64,000 nucleotides of DNA from Oncomelania hupensis (Eukaryota > Mollusca > Gastropoda > Littorinimorpha > Pomatiopsidae): NCBI GenBank assembly GCA_036898135.1, contig CM072513.1, positions 33,355,191-33,419,190 on the forward strand, in the 5' to 3' direction. The translations under genes and the position numbers were made by a program. Below the pieces are notes generated by a model. It was not told the DNA's origin. It saw only the letters and a program-made list of their open reading frames with translations, and did not search any database. Within the stretch, counting starts at the first letter, position 1. Each line of letters begins with the position of its first letter. This document shows, in pieces, positions 1 through 11,795 of the stretch.

Positions 1-273
1 AAATAGGATTTCAACATTGCTGAGACTACCACTCAATTTTTTCCTCCCAAATAGTCATTGTCTTAAAGTACATTAAAAAGGTCCCTAGATGTTCTTATAC
101 GCATGTAACTTACTTACAGTATTATATAAAAACTGTAGTATATATTATTATGTAAGTACTTCTTACTGACGATTGTAAAGCTTTCTTATTGAGTCAGTGC
201 TAATGCAATAGCAGGTTTGTGTCAGTATGACCCTTGCCTCATCATTTTTGTGTCATCAAAAGAGCAAATGAGC

Positions 274-308
<35 letters not shown>

Positions 309-1720
309 TTGAAGTGTTGTTAAAAAAAAGTATATGATACTGTTGCTGTGGCAGATAATTTTTTAAACTTTATGTCTATAGTTAATCATAATAGGATCCT
401 GTTGCATTTCTTCTAGAATGCTGGTCTCAGTGCAACTGCAGCAACAACAATAAATGCAATCTTATTAATTAAATTATCTCATTTATTCGCAGTTTAGCTA
501 TCCATCAGTGACAAACAAACCAGCCTTTGTCATGCCATGACAATCTTACTGGTAGAAAGTATGTTAAGAGGAATACAGATTGTTATGTCAACATTATTGC
601 AAGTTCATTTGGTTTCAACATATTTTGTATTAGTGTTGCTTTTAACATATTTTGTTTAGATTGAAACTGTAAGAAAAACTGCTCGTATATATTTATTTAT
701 TTGTAGGCGGATTTAAACCATGACTAACTTATTTTTAATTCACTCAGTATTATAATGTTAACGTTTTCCTGTTATAAAATTGAAGTTTTCTTTCATTGGT
801 TTGTTATTTCGTGGCTATGGTGAGCTGTTATTTTCTTACGAGGCCATGGTTAAAAAAATTTCTTCAATTGAAACAAGAAATTATTGATAACACACTTAAG
901 CAGAGCGGTTTTTTTTAAACTTAACTTAACAATTAAATTAACAATGAGCAAACTGATTGTTTTACATGATAAGCAAACAAGATACACAGTTTGTCTGTTA
1001 GATTAATACAATTGTGCCCATTGCCGCTTACCATACCCCCCCCCCTCCCCACCCCGACCCGAATTTGATGATCTAGGCAAAACGGGAAAAAAGGGAAATT
1101 GTCATATTTTTATGTGTTTATGACGGATTACATTTTTGAAAACGAGTTCAGGTTTCAATAAACTGTTATTTTTGACGGACCAGTTAGTAATAAACAAATG
1201 AATTTTATTATGCACGCTCCTTCTAATAGCTTTTCTAAACGTGAAGTGTTGAAGACATCAAGTTTTATTTGTTAATTAAGGATGAACACCAGTTGCCACC
1301 TCCTTTGTTGATTGTTGCAAAACACCTTACAATGTTGCCGCTGCTTTTTTCTTTTAATGTTGTTGTATTGCCAGCAGATTGTGTTACATGATGCATTTGA
1401 ATTGTATTAGTATATAGTAAAGAAGTTGTTTCGATTGCTGTTTGTTGCGGTTTATGGTTTTGCCCGCTTTCGTTCATGTTGATTTGTGTTGCTAACTGCA
1501 ATGTTTTTGCAATTTTGTACCTGCAAACTTTTCATTAGCGTTATGTATTGATGATCAATCTGTTTTGAAATGTTAAAGGCAATTTTGTTGATTTTTCGTT
1601 GTACGTGTGTTCATGCAAATGTTAATGTTTTAGCCTTAAATAGTGTTGTTTGTTGTTCACTCATTTCACGCGCGTCAGAGGCCAACGCTACAATTGTAGG
1701 TTGATGTATGTTGTTGTTGT

Positions 1721-1760
<40 letters not shown>

Positions 1761-2858
1761 AGTGGTGGTGGTGGTGGTGGTGGTGGTTACATTGGATTTT
1801 CAATGTATTACATTCGATTGATTTGTGAATTATTCTGTACCATTGATATGATCAAATTTAAACGGAAATATTGTTGCCATCATTGTCAGGAGCTGTGTGT
1901 GTGGTGGGGGAGAGGGATCGGGATCAGGGCGGGGGGGGGGGGAAGAGAAAGAGAGATAGAGAGAGCAAGAGTGAATGACTCGTAACTGTTCGAAAAAGTT
2001 ATTCGATTTTATGTGCATTTGCGTCTTGTACAGTCGTGTGTGCTTTTTCGAAGTAATATTACTATTTGTATTTTGTATGAAAATTGTGCATTACATTTTT
2101 TGTGTAATGGATCCCCATTTGACCATTTTTGCCTTCTTTGTCATGTGCTCCTAGACCTAGTTTTCTTGGCATATCTATCCAAAATCTCCAAATGCAATTT
2201 ATTCCTCTTTCACAATGTTTGTTTTCCTTTTTGCCTTTCCATCGTGAATTCCAACCCTTCCTTCGTTTTGCAGAGTCAACCCAAACTCTCAATTGTTACA
2301 TATGCCTACTTCCCTCCCTTTTGCCTGATTCTTCCTCTAAATGGCACGGTCTGCCCAACACTCACACAAAGTGTTTTAGACCCATGCTTTTGTCTTTGTC
2401 ATTTGTTCAGTCGAATGTTGCATCAGTTGAGAAAGCAGCTAGCAATAGACTATTGAAACTTACACAATTTTCAAATTATATTGTAAAATTTCAAATGAAA
2501 TAGCATTTTGTGCACACAAATGCCCAATTTTGAATATTTTTTGTACCGTAGATTTAGATAATGATGCTGTACCCAAATAAAATGGCCAACTCGAATATAT
2601 TTCGTATAGATAATTTATCCACTGCCATTCCCGTTCCAAAGTTTTATCTCACACGAATGCACTCCATGTTTTAATAAACTCCAGATTCAAATGCTAATAA
2701 ATGAATCATATGTGCTATTTTTTGATGTCACGAGCCGTGACATTTTCCGCACACTTAACAAAAGGTTAAAACTTACCAAATAATGTCCTATGATCGCAAT
2801 ATCATAAAAATATTGGCTGTGTGATTAGACGTTAATGTAAAATAAATTAAACATCAGT
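1..2858. other. AT-rich intergenic DNA, no gene seen
   Basis: No open reading frame here has a recognisable domain, and no transposon boundary could be fixed. It contains a (TTTA)n array at 274-310, a poly-C tract near 1037-1049, a compound trinucleotide array at 1711-1787 and a poly-G run near 1930-1942. Short open frames at 1265-1501 and 2013-2503 have low-complexity composition and no family resemblance. Confidence 0.6.
1711..1787. repeat. Compound (GTT)n(GAT)n(GGT)n microsatellite
   Basis: Successive runs of TTG, GAT and GGT triplets. The polyaspartate/polyglycine open frame through it is an artefact of the repeat. Confidence 0.95.
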
Positions 2859-2869
2859 TAGCTGTAGTG

Positions 2870-4047
2870 TTTCATCCTCCGAGGGGGTGCCGGGGGTTTC
2901 TGTATAATTAATATCCCCACTTTTTGGAAATTTAGTGTGTTAAATTCCCACTGTCGCTTTCTTTCTCATTTGTTTTTTCTCATTCCTCTGTTCTATCAAT
3001 TCTATCTATCCAGTCATCTCCCCGTTTTCTTTAAAACTCTCCCAAAACTCCTTATTTCTGTATGGGGCTCTGTTGGGTCAGCTTGGGCTATTGGACGCTT
3101 TCTGCCAAATGAAATGGTCATTAGGGCTTTGTATGGTATTTTTATTTAGCAATGTAGACATTTTATATGTGTGTGTCCCCCCGTCCGTGGGGGTGCCGGG
3201 GATTTCTATATATAGTATCCCCACGTTATGGAAATTTAGTGCTTTAAATTCCCATTGTCGCTGTCTTTCTCATTTGTTCTTTCTCATTCCTGCTTTGTTC
3301 TATCTACTGTACTATCTTCTTCTTTGCTAGACCAGTCACCTACCTTTTTTCTTGAAAACTTATTTGGGACAAAACTGCTCATTTATGTGTGAGGTCTGTT
3401 GTATCAGCTTGGGAATATTGGACGGTTTCTGCCAAATGGTCACTATGGCTTCCTATAATATTATTATTTAGCAATGTAGGCATTTTATATGTATGTGTTT
3501 TGTTGATATTTTATAATGATGTTTGTATTCTATTTTGGTTTTGTAAACGGGGGTTCAATAAATGATAAATAGCCTCAGCGTCCCCTGGGTGGGATGCCTT
3601 TATTGTAAAGTGACCTGCTGGTGGAGTGCCTTCAATGTTACCACTGGGGTTGCTTTAGCAGATCTTTTATGCGGATCAGGGGTGAGTCCACTTTCAGCGA
3701 AGTTGTGGTCTTGATTTTGTGGTCCTGATTCGGCTCTTTGCAGTCCGCTGGACACTGTAAGCAGTGAATTACTAATTAACTATATTTATGTGTTTTGTTA
3801 ATATTTTAAATGATGTTTATATTATATTTTGCTTTGTAAAAGGGGGTTCGATAAATTAGAGTACATCCTCAGCGTCCCCTGCCTTTATTTTTAAGTGACC
3901 GGTTGGCGGAGTGCCTTCAGTAATACCATTAAGGTTGTTTCAGCAGATCTTTTGTACGGATCGGGGGTGAGTCTTCTTTCAATTAAGTTGTGGTTCTGAA
4001 TCGGCTCATTGCAGTCCGCTGGACCCTATAAACAATGACTAACTAAC
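2870..4047 (+). mobile_element. Retroposon X copy, interrupted by a second copy
   Basis: This copy of the unclassified retroposon begins with a G-rich head (GAGGGGGTGCCGGGGG) and ends with GCAGTCCGCTGGACC followed by a short (ACTA)n-type tail. An 11-bp target duplication TAGCTGTAGTG flanks it at 2859-2869 and 4048-4058. Removing the nested copy at about 3177-3780 leaves roughly 575 bp. No internal RNA polymerase III A/B box is obvious. Its 3' end resembles that of the I-type LINE at 34996-37690, suggesting LINE-driven mobilisation. Confidence 0.85.
3177..3780 (+). mobile_element. Retroposon X copy nested in an older copy
   Basis: A complete short-form copy of about 604 bp. It runs from CCGTCCGTGGGGGTGCCGG at the 5' end to a CACTGTAAGCAGTGAATTAC-like tail. 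It interrupts the surrounding copy at the motif TTTTATATGTATGTG; the host copy resumes at 3781 with TATATTTATGTG. The flanking target duplication is decayed (TATAT..TGTGT on both sides). Open frames through it are not real genes. Confidence 0.8.
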
Positions 4048-4446
4048 TAGCTGTAGTGCTCAGTGTGTATTACCCCTGCTGCACAAAAAGGGCAAACGTT
4101 ATTAGTGTATTACATCTACTGAAGGATAATATGGCGTGTTGTGGGTTGTTTTGTTTTTCTTGACCACTTTCTCCCACACGCCACTTCCCTCCACATCTCG
4201 GGATGAGATATTTCTTCCTATTATCTTCTCGAAAAGAGAGTTTGCTTAACTGTAAGTATAACGAGTTTTTAAGTTATCGGTACAATTTTTTTTTCATATA
4301 CACATTCGTATTTGAAATCTATACATTTACGTGACTAAATTCTAGCTTTGCTGCTTTAGCAACTATGCTGTGAATAAATATAGGTCTACTATTTACTACG
4401 AACACGTCGATGACCTATAAAAGCTTGAATTTCAAATGTTTAAATT

Positions 4447-4769
4447 GCGACGACGAAGTCCGACAGACAAACACGCAAGCCATTGGACAACACGATGACC
4501 TGCTCACAGTGGTGAAGAAACGGAAACTCCGATGGTATGGCCACGTCACCAGATCACCAGGCCTTGCAAGGGCACAGTGCAAGGAAGTAGAAGAAGAGGG
4601 AGACCGAAAAAGAGGTGGGAGGACAACATTCGAGAATGGACTGGTTTGACACTGAGCGAAGCTATCAGTGCTGCTGAGGACAGAGAAAGATGGAGTATGC
4701 TGGTTAGGCGATCATCTGTGGTGCCCCTACGACCTCCGAGTTACGGGACAGGATAGGATAGGATAGGAA
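4447..4769 (+). pseudogene. 3' end of RTE-like LINE (LINE A), 5'-truncated
   Basis: It encodes remnants of the C-terminal end of a non-LTR reverse transcriptase polyprotein (KKRKLRWYGHVTRSPG, then RRGRPKKRWEDNIREWTG in another frame), so a frameshift lies near 4575. It ends in a short (GGATA)n tail at 4751-4768. The same 3' end recurs at 33206 (minus), 42818 and 59183. The simple-repeat tail and heavy 5' truncation are typical of RTE-type LINEs; the clade assignment is inferred. Confidence 0.85.
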
Positions 4770-6267
4770 ATTGCGTCCCATACCCACTCTGCCCAAGATT
4801 CTTTATGCCCAGTTTTGAACAAGACAAATTTGTGCGCAAATTTGTTGAAATCCCGGACATATAATTGATTCTTTTTTCGGTGTTCTAAGTCATATTAGCA
4901 TGTCCCCGTTTCCTTTACTTCGTATACTGTTTGTGTCCAATTTCTGGTCGTTTGTTGTTGCGACAAAAGAAAGTGCATTCCGGCAGAAAGACTTATAAAC
5001 GTCTTTGCCAACGTTTTTGTTACTAGAAGTGTTTGATTACCGAAAACATGTTGCGTCCATCCATGTTTTGTTGTTGTTTTGTAAATTCCCTCTTGATATG
5101 AATCATTGTATTTTTATTAGATTTTTTTTAAATTGGTTAACAAAGTCAAAACTGTGATTTTTTTTCTCATGGGACAGAAACAAAATATTGCATTATTTTC
5201 TAAATCCCACACAGATTCGTTGTCGAAAGCCATATTAAATTAACCCTTTCCACAAACAAAAATCAATGAATTGGTTAACAGTCAAAACTGTGATTTTTTT
5301 ATGCAATACAAACAAATGTATGATTGTTTTAAATCCCAGAAAGATTTGTTGTCGAATCAAGCCCTTCAAAAAAAATCAATGATAAATTTTCGGTCCATTG
5401 TTAAACACTTGTGTCATCATTTCTGTCTCGCCAAAACTTCATTCCCTTCTTTGTTGTGATTGTAAAATCTGTATAAATTTGAGCCCTGGTGGTAATTACC
5501 TATAATTGTCAATAGTCTAGTCTGAAGAAACAAACAGTTATACACATAGCCACAGCTTTGTTAAAGTCCGTTTATGTACAGTGCCATCGTCAGTGGCTTC
5601 AGAGAAGTCACACTGTGCTGGCTACAGTCGAACATGTGCGCTTATTAAGATTTTTTTAAAATAAAGAATTTGAATACAAGGATCCTAATTATTTCTGTTT
5701 TTAAGTATAATTTATAACTACTTGTATATCATATGGTTTCGTCTTATCATCTTCATATTAATAAAAAGAAAATATAACCATTGATAGCTCGTGGCTCTAT
5801 TATTACGACAAAACACCTTCATGAAACGATCAGACTGATTTGTTTGTTTAAACGTTGGTGTGTGTATTTTTTAAGGTCTGGCGCTTGATGTTTTTTTAAT
5901 TGTAATTAATCAAGGAACGGTGAACAGTCAAATTATAAAGATCAAAATATATGTATTGCTTTCTTTTTTTTTCTTTTGTTGCTATTGCCAATATTTTGTA
6001 TTGTTATGGGTGTGTCTGAAGACATTTTTCTCCTTGTGAAACACACTGCAATGTAAACAATTTTGTTCCTTTGTTCGCTTTTAGTCTTGAGATCTGTATT
6101 AAAACCAAATGGACAAACGGTACGCCACATGATGAACAGTGTATTGTGAAACATTTTGTATGTGGTTGACAAATAAAAAAAAGCCTTGATACGTAACATA
6201 TAAGATTTTGCAATGGGATAGAAGTGTGGCTCTTGTCTGTTTGATTGTCGGTGTATCTGTGTACAAA

Positions 6268-6270
<3 letters not shown>
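4770..6270. other. Intergenic; diverged tandem duplication
   Basis: No gene is supported. Positions 5131-5268 and 5269-5381 are two diverged copies of one unit: each starts AATTGGTTAACA, continues with GTCAAAACTGTGATTTTTTT, and ends in AAATCAATG. Nothing else stands out. Confidence 0.6.
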
Positions 6271-6346
<76 letters not shown>

Positions 6347-6350
6347 TCTC
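6271..6350. repeat. (CT)n microsatellite, left half
   Basis: About 80 bp of CT dinucleotides ending exactly at the solo LTR. The array resumes at 7899, so the LTR inserted into one (CT)n tract. Confidence 0.95.
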
Positions 6351-7896
6351 TGTCATGAATTGGCTAGTTTTAACTCTGCTTGTTGACTATTTAGCCATGT
6401 GTAGTCTTTGTAACTTTAGAAGTTAGACTATTACACAGCAGCAATTAAATTACACAGTAAACCACACACAGCGAGCGAGCCACCCACATCGCAGTGAGTC
6501 AGCACTTGAGCTTTGAATCGGACCGTTTTAACCAATCAGAGCAGGCTCAGTGGGTAGAGCAGTTCTGACTGTGTCAGATCTTAACACAGTTTGAATCAGT
6601 CGTGTGTGAGACGAGGAAGAAGTAACATCTACTTAGCTAGCAGAGAACTATCTTCACTCATAGACCAGGAAGCAGGACTTTAGAATCTTAGAATTCTCTC
6701 AAGTCATCACGGGCCTGAACTTGTCAAACAGGTAAATGAACACCCTTCTGTTTCATCGTGATATATTTGTATTATTGTTGAACTTATGTTTGAAGAATTT
6801 GCTATGCATAAATGTGAATTGTTAATCCGAATTTGCGGGACCACTTGGAAGAGCCTACCACGAGGCGAAACACGACCGGTTGCGCCGCCATGTTGTATAC
6901 CGTACGGAACCACTGTTGTTGAACTTATATGTATGTTTGCAGACCAGTGGCTGTACCACTGAATGTTTATAATATTATTAATTCTGTATGTGTATAGTTA
7001 GACACGATTGATATTTATGTATGTATAGGAATTTAGAGTGAGATTCCAGTGGAACCCGGAAGTAGCAGAATGTTCGTCGCTTATGTATAGAGATGTGGAG
7101 CTATCACTGAGGGCTACTTTGGCTTTCAGTGAGACGCTCTGCACAAACCGATTATTCAGGGTTGTGCAGAATTTCGTCTCTTATATTACAGACGAGCAGG
7201 CGAGCTATCCCGAGCTATCCCGAGCTATCCTGTGCACCCTACTCCACAGAAACGACTAGTTGGTTGAGGAGACTCTACCGCACAAGACGGAAAGAGCTAC
7301 CCGAAGAAACACCCTGTCAGACCCCACAGCGTGGCAAGGGAACCCAACTACACAACGACAAAGGTGTACCAGAAGCTACCTCACAGAAGGACTTCGAACG
7401 CACCATACAGGAGTTAAGTGTTTACTCAAAAGTGCACTTAAACTGATCATAACAGGACCACAGTAGTCCAACTCTTCAGAAACTGTAAAACGGACCACAG
7501 TAGTCCAAATCTACATGAAATATTATAGCAAAGTGCCCGAGGAAGAAAAAACAGCTGCCTATACTAGACTATCAGCGATCGAACTATTAGCAGTGACTGA
7601 GACATTTTAAGTTAGATTAGTACTTAGAGAACCTTGTATAGAGTAGAAGAAATAAATGTGTGATTTTAACTGTTATCAAGTGGCTGGACTACATATGATT
7701 CATAGCCGTGTGAAAGCTAGTGTGACAGTATTCTTTTACCATTTTTCTATTTATTTCTGTACCCCAACCTTAACACAGAACGAGCTAAACAAATAAATTT
7801 ATTAAAGTAATTCATAGGGTGACTTACTAGCAGTTCCCACCGAATAAACGTGAGGGTCCATAATTCCATTGTGCAGAGCCCATAAACCCCACGTGA

Positions 7897-7898
<2 letters not shown>
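6351..7898 (+). mobile_element. Solo LTR, Gmr1-like family 1
   Basis: This is 1548 bp beginning TGTCATGAATTGGC and ending CCACGTGACA. It is similar along its full length to the 1541-bp LTRs of the complete element at 22578-30649. It is flanked by CTCTC on both sides, consistent with a 5-bp target duplication, although the CT array makes that ambiguous. No internal coding region is present, so it is a product of LTR-LTR recombination. It carries the triple GAGCTATCCC repeat, an AATAAA signal near the 3' end and the intron-like segment 6732-6942 shared by the family. Confidence 0.93.

Positions 7899-7953
<55 letters not shown>
7899..7953. repeat. (CT)n microsatellite, right half
   Basis: Continuation of the CT array split by the solo LTR. 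Confidence 0.93.
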
Positions 7954-7958
<5 letters not shown>

Positions 7959-8155
7959 TCTCCCTTTCGAATGTTTTGCTGTATTTCTCTTCGTAAAGTA
8001 CTTTTCCGCGTTTTCAAAATCCTACATACAAACGTACATAGGCACAGAGAACATATGTAAACTCATCTTTACGCGAGCGCACACACACACAAATACGCGC
8101 ACAGAGACAAAGTTTTGCTGTACACAATTTAAAACAAAATATTTCTCTACAAGTG

Positions 8156-8205
<50 letters not shown>

Positions 8206-8290
8206 CCAAAAGCATTTCCACGCAAGTCAATGTAGAAACCTGCCCTTACGCATGAACACATAGGCGTATTTTCTCTTCTCCCCCCCCCTT

Positions 8291-8321
<31 letters not shown>

Positions 8322-9801
8322 GTGTGAACAAGCCGCAAGCAATCCCTTTAGTCACAAGAGCCAACGAGAAGAATACCGGGATCTCTGGCACCTCCAGGCT
8401 CTCACTGATTATGCTTGCAGGCTATCAGCCAGGGTGGATTTCAGATAGGTCGCATCCGTATTCATAGGAAACAGCTGTGGGAGATATTTGACCGGGGGAA
8501 TGGTGCTGGAAATGGGGAGTGGATGAAGGCTGTACAAGGAGATAGACAGTGACAGTCGGAAGATAAATGATGAGCTTCAAAAACACATGAAGATGATTTT
8601 ATTTGGAAATCGAACTTGTTATAAGAGTACTTACTATTCTGATTGGGTTTTTTTTCTTTTAACTGGAGAAATGGAAAGAATAAGGAGGAGAGCAGCAAAT
8701 AGAAAGTAAGATGGGTCAATGGTAGATAAAGAAGGAGGGGGGGTGGGGGGGAAAGAAGAGCTAGAGTTGTTGAGGTGCAGAGTGATTTTTTTTCTTCTAA
8801 CTCGAATCAATGAATCTAGATCGAGTTTACTGAATTCAACGGCGACCTCGACTTGGAATTTCCTCTGACAAACAAATCCCTTCCTTCTTTGGGGAATTTC
8901 GATTATCTGAACAGATTCCTTCAGTCCAAGGAAAGTCCAGCATGTTTTTTTGGGTATATAGGCTTCATACAAATTATGATTTTTTGGTATCCTTCGGCTT
9001 GGAGATAATACTTTAGACGCTTTGTAAGCTTTTTAATCATTCAATCACCGCCTTCCTTCTTCCTCGCCTCTTCTTCTTACTGCATTTTCTTTTTCTTCTT
9101 CCCTCCTTTTTTCCTTTCTTTTTCTTTTGCTTCTTCTCCTTTTGGGTTCACCACCAACCATCAGAATTTGAAGTCAAAAGTTTCCTAGACACTACCTCTG
9201 ACTTACGGCAAGATCTCAGCTACTTAGCCCACCACTCAGTCGTGCTGGGAGGCTGTTGCTTACGCCCTAAAACAGACTCCGACTGGCAGGTCTAGGCACT
9301 TCCTACCTATGACTAAATGAACTAAGCTACTCTGAAGGCACTACATACAACCTTGCTGAGCCTGCTAGTATCTACTCCCTACCCTAACTAGTCTCAGCCA
9401 GCACACGGCGTCACACTGCGCAGCTGAGACTAGCCAAGGCTTTGCGATCGCCTCTAGGAGAGGTACTCGGCGAGTCTCGGCTACGCAGTGTGTGCACGAT
9501 GCTTGCCTCAGCAGGCAACAGATCTCTCTGTACGCAAACTCAGCATGTTGCTGCGCAGGTTGTGATCATTATGCTTTGCATTCTTGTTGCACTCCCCCGC
9601 TGTCTGCGTGCATAGTTCTAGCATGGAAGATACGTGCACCATCCCATCACGCGCAGGACCCAGTGTCATGAACGGGTACTTTACGCCTCTAAGTCATCTA
9701 TAGCTATTAAGAGTCAATACGCGGCTTATACCCTAGTTCATAAAACCGCCCCCCCCCCTCTTCACTCCCCTTTCCCCTTGGTTGTTGTTTTCTAAAGCTA
9801 G
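7954..9801. other. Intergenic with (GA)n/(TC)n tracts and a hairpin
   Basis: No gene is supported. It holds (GA)n at 8160-8200, a C-rich then (TC)n stretch at 8281-8322, and an imperfect inverted repeat: CACTGCGCAGCTGAGACTAG near 9415-9435 pairs with CGAGTCTCGGCTACGCAGTG near 9471-9490. The rest is unremarkable. Confidence 0.5.
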
Positions 9802-9882
9802 CTGCTGCTGCTGCTGCTTGTTTTGTTGCTGTTGTTGTTGTTGTTGTTCTTCTTCTTCTTCTTCTTCTTCTTCTTCTTCTTC
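9802..9882. repeat. Compound (CTG)n(TTG)n(TTC)n microsatellite
   Basis: Adjacent runs of three related triplets, immediately left of the retroposon X target duplication at 9884. Confidence 0.95.
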
Positions 9883-9895
9883 CATCACGTTAAGG

Positions 9896-10474
9896 ACTCC
9901 CCGTTGGGGTGCCGGGGGTTTCAGTATAAATAGTATCCCCACTTTCTGGAAATTTAGTGCTTTAAATTCCCACTGTCGCTGTCTTTCTCATTTGCTCTTT
10001 CTCATTCCTGCTCTTTTCTATCAATCTGCTATACTATCATCTTCTTCGCTAGTCCAGTCTCCTACCTTTTTTCTTGAAAACTCTTCGGGACAAGACTCCT
10101 TGTTTGTGTATGAGGTCTGTTGGATCAGCTTGGGAATATTGGACGCTTTCTGCCAGGTGGTCAATAGGGCTTCCTATGAATGTTATTATTTAGCAATGTA
10201 GGCATTTTATATGTATGTGTTTTGTTGATTATTTATAATGATGTTTGTATTCTATTTTGTTTTTGTACACGGGGGTTCGATATGTTGGGGTGAAGCCTCA
10301 GCCGTCCCCTGCGTGGGATGTCTTTATTGTAAAGTGACTGGCTGGTGGAGAGCTTTCGGTTTTACCACTAGGGTTGTATCAGCAGATCTTTTATGCGGAT
10401 CGGGGGTTGTCCGGTCCTGATTTGGCTCGGAAGAGTCCGCTGGACCTAAAGCAATAATAATGTAATGTAATGTA
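9896..10474 (+). mobile_element. Retroposon X, complete short form
   Basis: This 579-bp copy has a 12-bp target duplication ATCACGTTAAGG at 9884-9895 and 10475-10486. It starts ACTCCCCGTTGGGGTGCC and ends GAGTCCGCTGGACCTAAAGC followed by AATAATAATG and (TAATG)n. The last ~48 bp before the tail match the 3' end of the I-type LINE at 34996. It is the cleanest reference copy of the short form in the window. No coding capacity and no obvious tRNA or 5S head. Confidence 0.92.
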
Positions 10475-10565
10475 ATCACGTTAAGGCTTTTTCCTAAAGC
10501 TACCCTCTGAGCTGCTGCCGCTGCTGCTGCTTCTTGTACTTCTTCTAGTGATATTTTTTGTTCTT

Positions 10566-10568
<3 letters not shown>

Positions 10569-10640
<72 letters not shown>

Positions 10641-10708
10641 GAATGCTATTTGTTTTTCTTCTTGCTGTCTCCCTCTTTTCGATCACAATCCTAGCTCTAT
10701 CATCCCTT

Positions 10709-10762
<54 letters not shown>

Positions 10763-10930
10763 GTGAATGCTATTTGTTTTTTTTACTGCTGTCTCCCTCT
10801 TTTCAACCACAGTTAGTTCTATCACCCCCACATCATCGTCATCACCATCATCACCATCATCATCATCATCATCATCATCATCATTATCATCATCATCATT
10901 ATCATATCATCATCATCATCATCATCATCA
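10569..10930. repeat. (CAT)n arrays with a duplicated 70-bp spacer
   Basis: Three (CAT)n arrays (10569-10640, 10709-10762, 10838-10930) are separated by two diverged copies of one spacer beginning GAATGCTATTTGTTTTT and containing GCTGTCTCCCTCTTTTC. This is a tandem duplication of array plus spacer. Long polyaspartate, polyhistidine and polyisoleucine frames here are artefacts. Confidence 0.9.
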
Positions 10931-11583
10931 CCTCTACCATCACCAACAGCATAAAGGCCTATTCTAGAGCTCTGTTTTCGTTTGATCAGAGAGTGTGCAA
11001 ATAGCCGAAGCATCAGTCTGCTATTAGACTTATTGACACATCCAACAGGCTAAGAAGAGCGGTGGGTTTTTCGCATGCAATTGCACGCCCTTGCAGATTA
11101 CATGTACAATGTCTGGTCTGGAACCGCGCAAAATATGTGAGCATATCACACTCTGTAGCTGAGACTACAGCCGAAGTTTACGTTCACCCGATCTCCACGA
11201 GTCCTCGGCTAATCTCAGCTAGGCCGCATGCGAGCATATTTGCACGTTAGCTTACCACACAGTGCAGCTGAGAAAGATGAAGACCCTACTCCCTTATTCA
11301 AACTATAGGCTTTGCGCGCTTGTTAAATTACACATAGAATGTCTTGTGTGTGGGTTAAATGCGAGAAGTCTTGATCGAGACCTATAAATGCACTCATGGG
11401 ATGGGTGTATTGTACAAACGCTTTCATTAGTAAAGGACAATTAGCGCCAGGGGCTTTGCCTACAAGCTATGAAAGCGAAGATGTAAAGACATCAATTCGA
11501 AAGAATTTCTTCTCGCAGAGAGTGATTAAAAGATGGAACCTGCAGCTATACCAGCTGGTGATGTTGAGGCGCATATGTACATC
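10931..11583. other. Intergenic with an imperfect palindromic segment
   Basis: No gene is supported. Around 11124-11245 CTGTAGCTGAGACTA pairs imperfectly with TAATCTCAGCTAGG, and the outer GCGCAAAATATG pairs with CATATTTGCAC. It shares the CACACTG..AGCTGAGACTA core with the hairpin near 9415, hinting at a small foldback repeat family. Confidence 0.45.
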
Positions 11584-11795
11584 TAATCTATTTTTGTTGT
11601 TGTTGTTTGTAGATTATAGTCACACGACACTTTCGCATATAGGTGGACTACTGGACCGATTTATACTGACACCAGCGGGCCAGTTGTTGGTAAAGGGGAA
11701 AATAATATGATCACACGTTGACCAATCCGGGATTCGAAACAGCGACCTTTCGGTTACTAGCAAGACGCTCTTACCAACTGAGCTACCCGGCCCCT
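11584..11795 (-). mobile_element. tRNA-derived SINE with (CAA)n tail
   Basis: Read on the minus strand, it starts GGGGCCGGGTAGCTCAGTTG (an A box within a D-arm-like fold), followed about 35 nt later by GTTTCGAATCCCG (B box). An unrelated body follows, ending at a tail of CAACAACAACAAAAA. The head is clearly tRNA-like but the body is not, which fits a tRNA-derived SINE rather than a tRNA gene. Confidence 0.85.

Noticed and set aside
6208..8342. Arg/Glu and Ser/Leu repeat frames over (GA)n/(CT)n
   Set aside because: Direct translations of dinucleotide arrays.
10324..11004. Long polyaspartate, polyisoleucine, polyhistidine and polymethionine frames (also near 15107, 17189, 19009-19626, 32604-33111, 43940-44500)
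   Set aside because: They are translations of trinucleotide microsatellites with no non-repeat domain.
11584..11795. tRNA gene on the minus strand
   Set aside because: The tRNA-like head continues into a body with a (CAA)n tail, so it is a SINE.
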